From contig NZ_CP041616.1 of the NCBI RefSeq assembly GCF_007197575.1, forward strand, positions 2,046,001-2,110,000: a DNA stretch of 64,000 nt, given 5' to 3'. Below the pieces are notes generated by a model. That model was given only the letters and a program-made list of their open reading frames with translations, was not told where the DNA came from and ran no database searches. Below are positions 16,132 to 23,778 of the stretch, piece by piece. Position 1 is the stretch's first letter. Each line of letters opens with the position of its first letter. The stretch is from Ornithinimicrobium ciconiae (GTDB lineage Bacteria > Actinomycetota > Actinomycetes > Actinomycetales > Dermatophilaceae). The position numbers and the translations under genes were made by a program.

Positions 16132-17636
16132 GCTCACCGAGCACCGACGACACGGGGCCGATCCCGACCGTCCTGCACGTGCCCGCGGACGAGTTGGTCC
16201 ACCTGCCGTCCGTCTCTGGCCGCCCGCCCCGGGTGGCAGTCCTGGTCTATCGAGACCCCGACACCGACTCACGCGTCCTCAAGACCACTGCAACACTGCG
16301 CGATGCCGGCGCGGACGTGCTCATCATCGGGTCCACCCCGCGGGGGTCGGAGCGTCCGCCCGGTCACGCGACCGGCCCGGACGGGCTGCCGATCTATCGT
16401 GCTCCGGACCTGGACCTGGTCCGGTCCTTCTCCGCCGCCGCGAGGGTATGGCGCCGCTTGCGTGGGCGGGACCCCAAGACGGGGGCGGTGCTCACCGAGG
16501 CGCACCAGCAGGACTCAGGTGCGCAGGAGGCTGCTGCCCCGGCGACCCGCACCCCACCGACAGCCGAGGACCAAGGGGCCCCCCGGCATACGTCAGATGT
16601 CGTTGTCCCGCAGTCCTTTCTGACTCGCGCCAAGACCTTAGCGGTCGATGCCTACATGCGGACCTACCAGGCCGGGCGCCTTAGCTACTATTGGCTCGGT
16701 GCGGTGCGCGAGACGCGCCGCTTCGCCCCCGACGCCGTGCACGCCAACGACGGCAACACGCTCGCCCCCGCGATGCTGCTCAAGGTCCTCGATGGCGCTC
16801 GGATCGTCTATGACTCCCACGAGCTGTGGCTGCGTCGCAACGTGCGCCAGGACCGGTGGTTCGCCCCGGCGGTCGAGGCGCTGACCGAGCGCGTCGGTGT
16901 CGCCATGTCCGACGGCATCATCACCGTCTCGCCGTCGATCGTGCGCTGGCTGCAGGACACCTACCGCCTGCGCGCCGCCCCGAGCCTGGTGCGCAACATC
17001 CCGCTGCGCGAGGGTGCTCCGCCGGACCCCGCCGACGGGCGGCTGCGCGAGCTCACCGGGCTGAGGCCGGGGGACCGGATCGTCTCCTATGTCGGTGGCA
17101 TCACCAGCGGGCGCGGCCTTGAGGAGACGGTCGAGGCGCTGACCCTGCTGCCGGACCACGTGCACCTGGTGCTGCTCGGGTTCGGCAGCGCGGAGTATGT
17201 CGACGGGCTGGTCGCGCTCGCCGCGGAGCGAGGTGTGGGGGAGAGGATGCACCTCGCGGGACAAGTTCCTGGGCCGCAGGTGCCGCAGACCCTGGCGGAC
17301 GCGGACGTGGCTGTCGTGTTCGTGCGGCCGATCGTGCTGTCCTATCTCTACTCACTGCCCAACAAGCTGTTCGAGTCGATCCACGCCGGGCTGCCGATCG
17401 TGGCCGCGGACCTGCCCGACACTGCTGCCGTCGTGCGCGAGCACGGGGTGGGCGAGGTCTTCGACGCGCGGACCCCGGCCGAGCTGGCTGAGGCGATCAG
17501 TGACGTCCTCGCCGACCCGGCAGCGTTCCGGGCGGCATCGCGACGGGCCGCCGAGCGCCTCGACTGGCGCTTCGAGGCCCATGAGCTGACCGACCTCTAT
17601 GCCCGAGTCCTGCGAGGAGCCCGCCGTGGCCGGTGA
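16128..17636 (+). CDS. Family 4 glycosyltransferase with a disordered insert
   Basis: 502 residues. The N-terminal domain starts RVAVLVYRDPDTDSRVLKT. A low-complexity Ala/Pro/Thr/Gln stretch at roughly 125-165 lengthens it compared with usual 380-420-residue relatives. The acceptor-side motif VHANDGNTLAPAMLLK, then IVYDSHELWLR, and the donor domain ISYVGGITSGRGLEETVEAL-like segment, SLPNKLFESIHAGLPIVA and VREHGVGEVFD are visible. Translationally coupled to the exporter (ATGA) and overlapping the next transferase, so it acts in the same pathway. Confidence 0.82.
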   Translation: MSSPSTDDTGPIPTVLHVPADELVHLPSVSGRPPRVAVLVYRDPDTDSRVLKTTATLRDAGADVLIIGSTPRGSERPPGHATGPDGLPIYRAPDLDLVRSFSAAARVWRRLRGRDPKTGAVLTEAHQQDSGAQEAAAPATRTPPTAEDQGAPRHTSDVVVPQSFLTRAKTLAVDAYMRTYQAGRLSYYWLGAVRETRRFAPDAVHANDGNTLAPAMLLKVLDGARIVYDSHELWLRRNVRQDRWFAPAVEALTERVGVAMSDGIITVSPSIVRWLQDTYRLRAAPSLVRNIPLREGAPPDPADGRLRELTGLRPGDRIVSYVGGITSGRGLEETVEALTLLPDHVHLVLLGFGSAEYVDGLVALAAERGVGERMHLAGQVPGPQVPQTLADADVAVVFVRPIVLSYLYSLPNKLFESIHAGLPIVAADLPDTAAVVREHGVGEVFDARTPAELAEAISDVLADPAAFRAASRRAAERLDWRFEAHELTDLYARVLRGARRGR

Positions 17637-18774
17637 CCGCCCGAGCCTGCTGATCATGTCGTTCAGCCCGCTCGTCTCGGACGCACGTGTGCTGCGGCAG
17701 ATCCGGCTCTTCCAGCATGAGGGGCATGCGGTCACGACCCTTGGCTATGGGCCGGCACCCGATGGTGTGGTCGAGCATCTCCAGCTCCCGGACGAGGCCA
17801 TCAGCTGGCATAAGGACCGCCGGTTGCTGATCCTGCGCCGGTTCGAGGCGGCATACCGCACCTCTCCCGTCGTGGTCGCGGCGACTGCCTTGCTGGGGGG
17901 ACGACGGGGACGCTACGACGTGGTGCTGGCCGACGACATCGACACGCTCCCGCTGGCTCTGGACCTGGCTCCGCGCGGTGGCGTCCACGTCGACCTGCAC
18001 GAGTATCACCCGCGGCAGAACGAGGAGCTGCGTCGCTGGGCGCTGTTCGTCGCGCCCTACTACCGGTGGCTGGTGCGGACCTATGGAGTGCAGTCGGATT
18101 CGGCGACGACGGTCGGGCAGGGGATCGCGCGGGAGTACGAGCGTGAGTTCGGCCTGGCCTGCGGGGTCGTCATGAATGCGCCCTATCGACGTGACGACCT
18201 GTCACCGACGCCGGTCTCCTGGCCCCCGCGGCTGGTCCACGCCGGCAACGGTGTGGCCGCCCGGCTCGAGGTGATGCTCGAGGCGATGTCGCAGGTGACC
18301 AACGGTGCGACGCTCGACCTCTATCTGATCGACCAGGGCAACGGCTATGTGCCGGTGCTGCGGGAGCGATTCGCCGACAGCGACCGGGTGAGGATCCACG
18401 ATCCGGTCCCGACCGCCGAGATCGTCTCGACGCTGAACTCCTATGACGCCGGCGTCTATTCGCTGCCCCCGATCTCGTTCAACTTCAGATGGGCGATGCC
18501 CAACAAGTTCTTCGACTTCGTGCAGGCCCGGCTCGCGCTGGTGATCGGCCCGAGCCCGGAGATGGCGGGCCTTGTGGAGAAGCACCAGCTGGGGGTTGTC
18601 GCCCAGGACTTCACGCCCGAGGCCTTCGCGGCAGCGATCAATGCGCTGACGCCGGAGACTCTGGCGGCTGCCAAGGCGGCGAGCCACGAGGCGGCGCGGG
18701 TCCTCTGCGCCGAGGAGCAGGTGCACCGCTGGACCGAGCCGGTGGCCGCGCTGGCCGCACGCGCTCAGCGCTAA
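17626..18774 (+). CDS. Family 4-like glycosyltransferase, paralogue of the gene at 13135
   Basis: 382 residues. Its motifs, RPSLLIMSFSPLVSDARVLR, DIDTLPLALDLAPRGGVHVD, VVMNAPYRRDD, LVHAGNGVAARLEVMLEAMS and FRWAMPNKFFDFVQARLALV, mirror those of the transferase at 13135-14310. GTG at 17626 is chosen because AGGAG lies about seven bases before it; a longer frame from ATG 17599 would lie deeper inside the previous gene. Overlaps the preceding stop by 11 bp. Confidence 0.8.
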   Translation: MAGDRPSLLIMSFSPLVSDARVLRQIRLFQHEGHAVTTLGYGPAPDGVVEHLQLPDEAISWHKDRRLLILRRFEAAYRTSPVVVAATALLGGRRGRYDVVLADDIDTLPLALDLAPRGGVHVDLHEYHPRQNEELRRWALFVAPYYRWLVRTYGVQSDSATTVGQGIAREYEREFGLACGVVMNAPYRRDDLSPTPVSWPPRLVHAGNGVAARLEVMLEAMSQVTNGATLDLYLIDQGNGYVPVLRERFADSDRVRIHDPVPTAEIVSTLNSYDAGVYSLPPISFNFRWAMPNKFFDFVQARLALVIGPSPEMAGLVEKHQLGVVAQDFTPEAFAAAINALTPETLAAAKAASHEAARVLCAEEQVHRWTEPVAALAARAQR

Positions 18775-18800
18775 TCCACGACACCAAAATCCACGACACC

Positions 18801-18872
18801 AACCTGGGCACGGTTATGTGGGATGCGCGACGGATATATCACGCGCTCAGCGTCGATAAGCGTGCCCAGGTT
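18801..18872. repeat. Palindromic element A
   Basis: A 72-bp element with perfect 12-bp arms: AACCTGGGCACG (18801-18812) and CGTGCCCAGGTT (18861-18872). The core contains GCGCG/CGCGC arms around GATATATC. It fills the gap between convergent genes, its last base lying in the stop codon of the epimerase gene. A related element lies at 19956-20024 on the other side of that gene. Just before it, ATCCACGACACCA occurs twice in tandem (18776-18803). Confidence 0.65.
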
Positions 18873-19924
18873 CAGCTGAGCGCGTCCAGCACCGCCGCCG
18901 CGGCCTCGCCGGTGCCGTAGGGCGCGGCGTCCGTGGGCTCCGGAGCCGGTCGTGAGGCGGCGGCTGCCACGGCGGGGCCCGGCTCGGCCAGCACGTTCCA
19001 GCCCAGTTCGACGGTTTCGACCCACTCGGTCTCGGTGCGCACGGTGGTGCAGGGGGTGCGCAGGACGAAGGCTTCCTTCTGCAGGCCGCCGGAGTCGGTG
19101 ATCACCCCGCGCGCGGCGTCGACCGCGGCCACCAGGTCCGGATAGGCCAGCGGGTCTCGGGTGGTTAGCGAGCCACCGTCGAGGTCCAGCCCGTGCTCGG
19201 CCGCCTTGGCGCGCAGCCGTGGGTGGGCCAGCAGCACGACCGGGTGATCGACCTCCTGCAGCGCCGTCACGATGGCCGACAGCCGGGCCGGGTCGTCGGT
19301 GTTCTCCGCGCGGTGGATCGTGGCGATCGAGAACCCGCCGTTGCTCAGACCGAGCCGCTCCAGCACCGCGGCGGTGTCGGCCAGCCGCTCACGCACCAGC
19401 ATCAGCACGTCCACCATCACGTCGCCCACCTGCACCGACCGCTCCGCCAGGCCTTCCGCGGCCAGGTGGTCCATCGCGACCTGCGTCGGCGCGAGCAGCA
19501 GGTCGGCGGCGTGGTCGGTCAGCACCCGGTTGTGCTCCTCGGGCATCCGCCGGTTGAACGAGCGCAGCCCCGCCTCCAGGTGCGCCACCGGCAGGTGCTG
19601 CTTCACTGCCGACAGGGTCCCTGCCAGGGTGGAGTTGGTGTCGCCATAGACCAGCACCCAGTCCGGCCGGTGCTCGTCCAGGACAGCGTCCATCGCTCCG
19701 AGGATGGCGCCGGTCTGGACCCCGTGCGTGCCGGAGCCGACACCGAGGTGGACGTTGGGGTCGGGGATGCCCAGGTCGGTGAAGAAGACGTCGGACAGCA
19801 TCGGGTCATAGTGCTGTCCGGTGTGCACGATCACGTGCTCCACCCCGCGCCGACGGCACTCGTCAGCGATCGGAGCGAGCTTGACGAACTGCGGGCGGGC
19901 ACCAACGACACTCAGGATCTTCAC
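18872..19924 (-). CDS. Non-hydrolysing UDP-GlcNAc-type 2-epimerase (WecB/WbpI family)
   Basis: 350 residues with all main family signatures: KILSVVGARPQFVKLAPI at the start, HTGQHYD, YGDTNSTLAG, AHLEAGLRSFNRRMPEEHNR, DHAADLLLAPT, IATIHRAENTD and ITDSGGLQKEAF. WecB interconverts UDP-GlcNAc and UDP-ManNAc; WbpI does the same at C2 of UDP-GlcNAc(3NAc)A to give the manno-sugar. Because the WbpB/E/D genes are 12-15 kb away in the same locus, the WbpI role is attractive, but sequence alone does not separate the two. GTG at 19924 is preferred: TAGGCT (19932-19937) is seven bases upstream. Confidence 0.85.
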   Translation of the reverse strand: MKILSVVGARPQFVKLAPIADECRRRGVEHVIVHTGQHYDPMLSDVFFTDLGIPDPNVHLGVGSGTHGVQTGAILGAMDAVLDEHRPDWVLVYGDTNSTLAGTLSAVKQHLPVAHLEAGLRSFNRRMPEEHNRVLTDHAADLLLAPTQVAMDHLAAEGLAERSVQVGDVMVDVLMLVRERLADTAAVLERLGLSNGGFSIATIHRAENTDDPARLSAIVTALQEVDHPVVLLAHPRLRAKAAEHGLDLDGGSLTTRDPLAYPDLVAAVDAARGVITDSGGLQKEAFVLRTPCTTVRTETEWVETVELGWNVLAEPGPAVAAAASRPAPEPTDAAPYGTGEAAAAVLDALS

Positions 19925-19931
19925 GGCGCCC

Positions 19932-19937
19932 AGCCTA
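19932..19937 (-). promoter_or_regulatory. -10 box TAGGCT for leaderless epimerase mRNA
   Basis: On the minus strand TAGGCT is followed by seven bases and the GTG at 19924. This fixes the start well inside a longer open frame that reaches 20167. Confidence 0.45.
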
Positions 19938-19955
19938 CGGCGCACCCCCCTCGGG

Positions 19956-20024
19956 AACCTGGGCACGGTTCTTCGCGTGGTGCGAGCGATATCTCTGTCG
20001 CACAGCACGCGGCGGCGTGCCCAG
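19956..20024. repeat. Palindromic element B
   Basis: Outer arms CTGGGCACG and CGTGCCCAG (left side AACCTGGGCACGGTT, identical to element A over 15 bp). Nested inside are CGCGTG/CACGCG and GTGCGA/TCGCAC around GCGATATCTC. It lies between divergent genes, so it cannot be a simple terminator. Its right arm falls in the -35 region of the glycosyltransferase gene at 20048. Confidence 0.65.
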
Positions 20025-20035
20025 TGGGGGCGAGA

Positions 20036-20041
20036 TAGTTT
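20036..20041 (+). promoter_or_regulatory. -10 box TAGTTT for leaderless mRNA
   Basis: TAGTTT is six bases before the ATG at 20048; no Shine-Dalgarno sequence is present. Confidence 0.5.
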
Positions 20042-20047
20042 GGCACC

Positions 20048-21178
20048 ATGCGCATCCTCGCCGTGACCACCTGGCTGCCGACGCCGGCCAGCCCGTCGAC
20101 CGGTGCGTTCGTGGTCCGGGATGCGCAGGCGATCGCCGGGCTCGGGCATGACGTGCGCCTGGTGCATCTCGTACCGCCGTCGCAGTATGCCGAGGGGTTG
20201 CCGGAGCGGGACACCGTCGGGGGAGCCGCCGGCTCAGTGGGCGCCCTGCCGGTCACCCGGGTCCCGATGGCGACCTCGAACCCTGGTCAGATTGCTCGGG
20301 CGGGTCGTGTGCTGCGAGGCCTGGCCGAGCACGCCGACCTGGTCCACACCATGGCGTTCTCCAGTCTGCTCCCGTTCGGGTTCCGTCGGCCGAGTGCGCC
20401 CTGGGTACACACCGAGCACTGGTCCGGGCTGACGGCCCCGCAGACTCTGCCCCGCTCGTGGCAGGTGGCTCTCCCGGTGCTCAAACCGCTCCTCGGCCGC
20501 CCGGATGTCGCGACGGCCGTGTGCGACTACCTGGCGGCCCCGATCCGGGACGTCCGGGGTGCCAAGCTGACCACGGTGGTGCCGTGCATCGTGCCGGTGC
20601 CCGACCCGGTGCCGCCCAGGCCGGCGGACGACCGGAAGCTTCGCCTGGTCTCGATCGGTGGTCTCATCGAGCGCAAGGACCCGCTGCTGGCGGTCGACAC
20701 CCTCGCCGAGCTCCTCGTCAGAGGCCATGACGCACGGCTCACCTTCGTCGGGCAGGGCCCGCTGGAGGGCGACATCCGGGTGCATGCCGAGGCGCTGGAC
20801 ATCACCGACCGGGTCAGGCTGACCGGGTCCCTTGACCGGGACGGGGTCCTGGATCAGTTGGCCCGGGCGCACCTGTTCCTCGGCCCGACCCGGGGGGACA
20901 ACTTCTTCGTCTCGTGCGCGGAGGCGCTGGTTGCCGGCCGACCCGTGGTGGTCGGCTCGACCGGGGGACAGGGGGAGTACATCGATCCCCGCGTCGGTCA
21001 GACGGTCGCGACACAGAACGCCACTGCCTATGCCGACGCCGTTGAGTCCGTTGTCGACCGCACGCGCAGCCTGACCGCCCAGCAGATCTCCGACACGGTG
21101 GGGCAACGGTTCTCGGTCTCGGCGGTAGCCGCCGGCTATCAGGATGCCTACGACCGCGCTGGACGGGGCCGGCGGTGA
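20048..21178 (+). CDS. Family 4 glycosyltransferase
   Basis: 376 residues. The N-terminal domain starts RILAVTTWLPTPASPSTGAF, with WVHTEHWSGLTAPQTLP as acceptor side. The C-terminal domain has LVSIGGLIERKDPLLAVDTL, LTFVGQGPLEGDIR, and a donor site FFVSCAEALVAGRPVVVGSTGG with the family E-x7-E-like glutamate. Its stop overlaps the start of the next transferase (GTGA). Promoter and epimerase promoter diverge from the region of palindromic element B. Confidence 0.85.
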   Translation: MRILAVTTWLPTPASPSTGAFVVRDAQAIAGLGHDVRLVHLVPPSQYAEGLPERDTVGGAAGSVGALPVTRVPMATSNPGQIARAGRVLRGLAEHADLVHTMAFSSLLPFGFRRPSAPWVHTEHWSGLTAPQTLPRSWQVALPVLKPLLGRPDVATAVCDYLAAPIRDVRGAKLTTVVPCIVPVPDPVPPRPADDRKLRLVSIGGLIERKDPLLAVDTLAELLVRGHDARLTFVGQGPLEGDIRVHAEALDITDRVRLTGSLDRDGVLDQLARAHLFLGPTRGDNFFVSCAEALVAGRPVVVGSTGGQGEYIDPRVGQTVATQNATAYADAVESVVDRTRSLTAQQISDTVGQRFSVSAVAAGYQDAYDRAGRGRR

Positions 21179-22257
21179 GGGTCGAGGTCGTCATCGCGGT
21201 CCACACGCCGAGCCGTCCGGTCGGCCGGGCTGTGGCCAGCGTGCTGGACGGCAATACCGGTCCGGATCCAGCCGCACCACACACCGGCGTCACGGTCGTC
21301 TGCCACAACATCAGCGGCGAGGAGATCGCACCCGGCGTCGACGCTCAGCACCGGGACCGGGTGCGCTTCCTCGAGCACCACGACGGGATCCGCTCTGCTG
21401 CGGGCCCCTTCAACGCTGGCATGCGTGCCGCTCGCAGCGAATTCGTCTCGATCATGGGCAGCGACGACTCACTCCAGCCCGGCGCCATCGACGCCTGGCT
21501 CGACCTGGCCGACCGCACCGGGGCCGAGACCGTGATCTCCCGGCTCGTCATCGGCGAGTGCCACCGCCCGGTGCCCACCCCGCCCACCCGGCCCTGGCTG
21601 CGTGGCCGTGCCGACCCCGTGGCTGATCGCCTGGCTTATCGCAGTGCCCCGCTCGGGCTGGTCTCCACCCAGGCTCGCGAGCGCCTCGGTGCGGAGCTGG
21701 TCGAGGGGCTGCCGGTCGGTGATGACGTCCCCTACGTCACCCGGCTCTGGGCCGAGACGAGGGTCGCCTGCCAGCGGCGTGGCCCTGCATACGTCATCGG
21801 TGAGGACGCGACAGACCGGGTGACGCTGGCCCCGCGACCCATCAGCAGGGAGCTGATGTTTCTGCGGCACCTGCTCGAGCAGCAGTGGTTCCTCGACTAT
21901 CCGCAGTCGGTGCGTGAGGCGGTGGTGATCAAGGCGATCCGCGTCCACCTGTTTGGTGCGGTCTTCTATCGGAGCGAACCGGACCACTGGACCGCCGCGG
22001 AGCGCGAGGATTTGCGGGCGGTCGCCGTGCAGCTAGCCCGGTCGGCCCCGGGGGCGGCACACGTCCTCTCCCGTGCTGACCGCGACGTGGTGGATGCCAT
22101 CCTCGACCTGTCCGTGCCCGCCGACGAACTCATCCGCCGCGCTCAGGCCAGGCGCCGCCACGGCACCCCGGGGACGGTGTTGACACGTGACCTTCGTCAT
22201 CTCCTGCGCCGGGAGGCGCCGCCACGATTCATGGCGGCCTCGCTGCTCACGCGCTGA
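21175..22257 (+). CDS. Family 2 glycosyltransferase
   Basis: 360 residues. GT-A fold start VEVVIAVHTPSRPVGRAVAS, FLEHHDGIRSAAGPFNAGMR and the metal-binding region SIMGSDDSLQPGAID at about 97-111. The C-terminal 150 residues have no match I recognise and are largely helical and basic. Coupled to the preceding transferase. Sugar specificity is unknown. Confidence 0.78.
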   Translation: MRVEVVIAVHTPSRPVGRAVASVLDGNTGPDPAAPHTGVTVVCHNISGEEIAPGVDAQHRDRVRFLEHHDGIRSAAGPFNAGMRAARSEFVSIMGSDDSLQPGAIDAWLDLADRTGAETVISRLVIGECHRPVPTPPTRPWLRGRADPVADRLAYRSAPLGLVSTQARERLGAELVEGLPVGDDVPYVTRLWAETRVACQRRGPAYVIGEDATDRVTLAPRPISRELMFLRHLLEQQWFLDYPQSVREAVVIKAIRVHLFGAVFYRSEPDHWTAAEREDLRAVAVQLARSAPGAAHVLSRADRDVVDAILDLSVPADELIRRAQARRRHGTPGTVLTRDLRHLLRREAPPRFMAASLLTR

Positions 22258-22275
22258 GAGTTCGACACCGCACCG

Positions 22276-22323
22276 TTGTGTCAGGCACTCACAGGGTCAG
22301 CACCGCGCCAGTGCCTGACACAA
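22276..22323. repeat. Long inverted repeat (14-bp perfect arms)
   Basis: TTGTGTCAGGCACT (22276-22289) and AGTGCCTGACACAA (22310-22323) enclose a 20-bp loop. It lies 18 bp after the stop of the family 2 transferase and before the dehydrogenase gene on the same strand. A terminator without a T-run is possible; so is an intergenic palindromic element akin to A and B. Confidence 0.5.
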
Positions 22324-22446
22324 GTGATCCGTGATGGCGCCTAAACTCGGACGCGTGGGGAGCACCCCTCGCTACTGCGGAACACCAGCACAGACCAGCA
22401 CGTTGGACCCCGGCACCCGCACCGAGCTGTCGAGCACAGGAGAACC

Positions 22447-23778
22447 ATGAAGATCGCCGTTGTCGCCCTGGGCAAGATCGGCCTGCCGTTGGCGGTGCAG
22501 TTCGCCGACGCCGATCCGAGCCACGAGGTCGTCGGCGTCGACGTCAACGCCACCGTGGTCGACCTCGTCAACCAGGGCACCGAGCCGTTCCCGGGGGAGG
22601 CCCACCTGGCCGAGAAGCTGGCCGAGCTGGTCCCGGCCGGTCGACTGCGCGCCACCACGGAGTATGCCGACGCGATCCCGGGCGCCGACGCGGTCGTCCT
22701 CGTCGTCCCCCTGTTTGTCGACACGGACGGTCAGCCGGACTTCGGCTGGATGGACGACGCGACCAAGAGCCTGGCGCAGCACCTGACCCCCGGCACCCTG
22801 ATCTCCTACGAGACGACCCTGCCGGTGGGCACCACCCGCGGCCGGTGGAAGCCGATGATCGAGGAGCTCTCCCGCCTCACCGAGGGGTCCGACGAGGGCT
22901 TCCACCTGGTCTTCAGCCCCGAGCGGGTGCTCACCGGGCGGGTCTTTGCCGACCTGCGCCGCTATCCCAAACTGGTCGGTGGCCTCACCGAGGCCGGCAC
23001 CGCGCAGGCGATCGAGTTCTATGAGTCCGTCCTGAGCTTTGACGAGCGGGACGACCTGCCGCGCCCGAACGGCGTCTGGGACATGGGATCCGCCGAGGCG
23101 GCCGAGATGGCCAAGCTCGCCGAGACGACCTATCGCGACGTCAACATCGGCCTGGCCAACCAGTTCGCGCGCTATGCCGACACCGTGGGCATCGACGTGC
23201 AGCGGGTCATCGAGGCCTGCAACTCCCAGCCCTACAGCCACATCCACCAGCCCGGCATCGCCGTCGGCGGCCACTGCATCCCGGTCTATCCGCGCCTCTA
23301 TCTGTCCACCGACCCCGACGCGACCGTCGTGCGCAACGCACGCGAGGCCAACGCCGCCATGCCGGAGTATGCCGTCGCGCGCGCCGAGTCCCTCCTGGGC
23401 TCGCTGCAGGGGATGCGCGTCGTGGTGCTCGGAGCCTCCTACCGCGGCAAGGTCAAGGAGACCGCCTTCTCCGGGGTGTTCGGCACCGTCGAGGCCCTGC
23501 AGGAGCGCGGTGCGCGGGTGCTGGTGCACGACCCGATGTTCTCCGACGAGGAGCTGACGGCGTTCGGGTGGGAGCCCTACCACTGGACCCCGGGCCAGGC
23601 CGGCGAGCCGGTGGACGTCGCCATCGTCCAGGCCGACCACCCGGAGTATGCCGAGCTGTCGGCGGCCGACCTGCCGGGCCTGAAGCTGCTGCTGGACGGC
23701 CGGCGCATCACCGACCCTGCCGCGTTCACCGGGGTGCCCCGGCTGACCATCGGCGGGGGTGAACCGGTCAGCGTATGA
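22447..23778 (+). CDS. UDP-N-acetyl-hexosamine 6-dehydrogenase (WbpA/WecC family)
   Basis: 443 residues of the UDP-glucose/GDP-mannose dehydrogenase family. The NAD-binding start is MKIAVVALGKIGLPLAVQFA, followed by SYETTLPVGTTRG, VFSPERVLTGRVFADL, and the active-site region GIAVGGHCIPVYPRLY with the catalytic cysteine at Cys277. The C-terminal UDP-binding domain has VVLGASYRGKVKETAFSG. It carries out two NAD-dependent oxidations turning C6 into a carboxylate. In this locus it would start the diacetamido-uronate route (WbpA role) or make UDP-ManNAcA (WecC role). A clear AGGAG precedes the ATG, and there is an ATGA overlap with the next gene. Confidence 0.85.
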   Translation: MKIAVVALGKIGLPLAVQFADADPSHEVVGVDVNATVVDLVNQGTEPFPGEAHLAEKLAELVPAGRLRATTEYADAIPGADAVVLVVPLFVDTDGQPDFGWMDDATKSLAQHLTPGTLISYETTLPVGTTRGRWKPMIEELSRLTEGSDEGFHLVFSPERVLTGRVFADLRRYPKLVGGLTEAGTAQAIEFYESVLSFDERDDLPRPNGVWDMGSAEAAEMAKLAETTYRDVNIGLANQFARYADTVGIDVQRVIEACNSQPYSHIHQPGIAVGGHCIPVYPRLYLSTDPDATVVRNAREANAAMPEYAVARAESLLGSLQGMRVVVLGASYRGKVKETAFSGVFGTVEALQERGARVLVHDPMFSDEELTAFGWEPYHWTPGQAGEPVDVAIVQADHPEYAELSAADLPGLKLLLDGRRITDPAAFTGVPRLTIGGGEPVSV

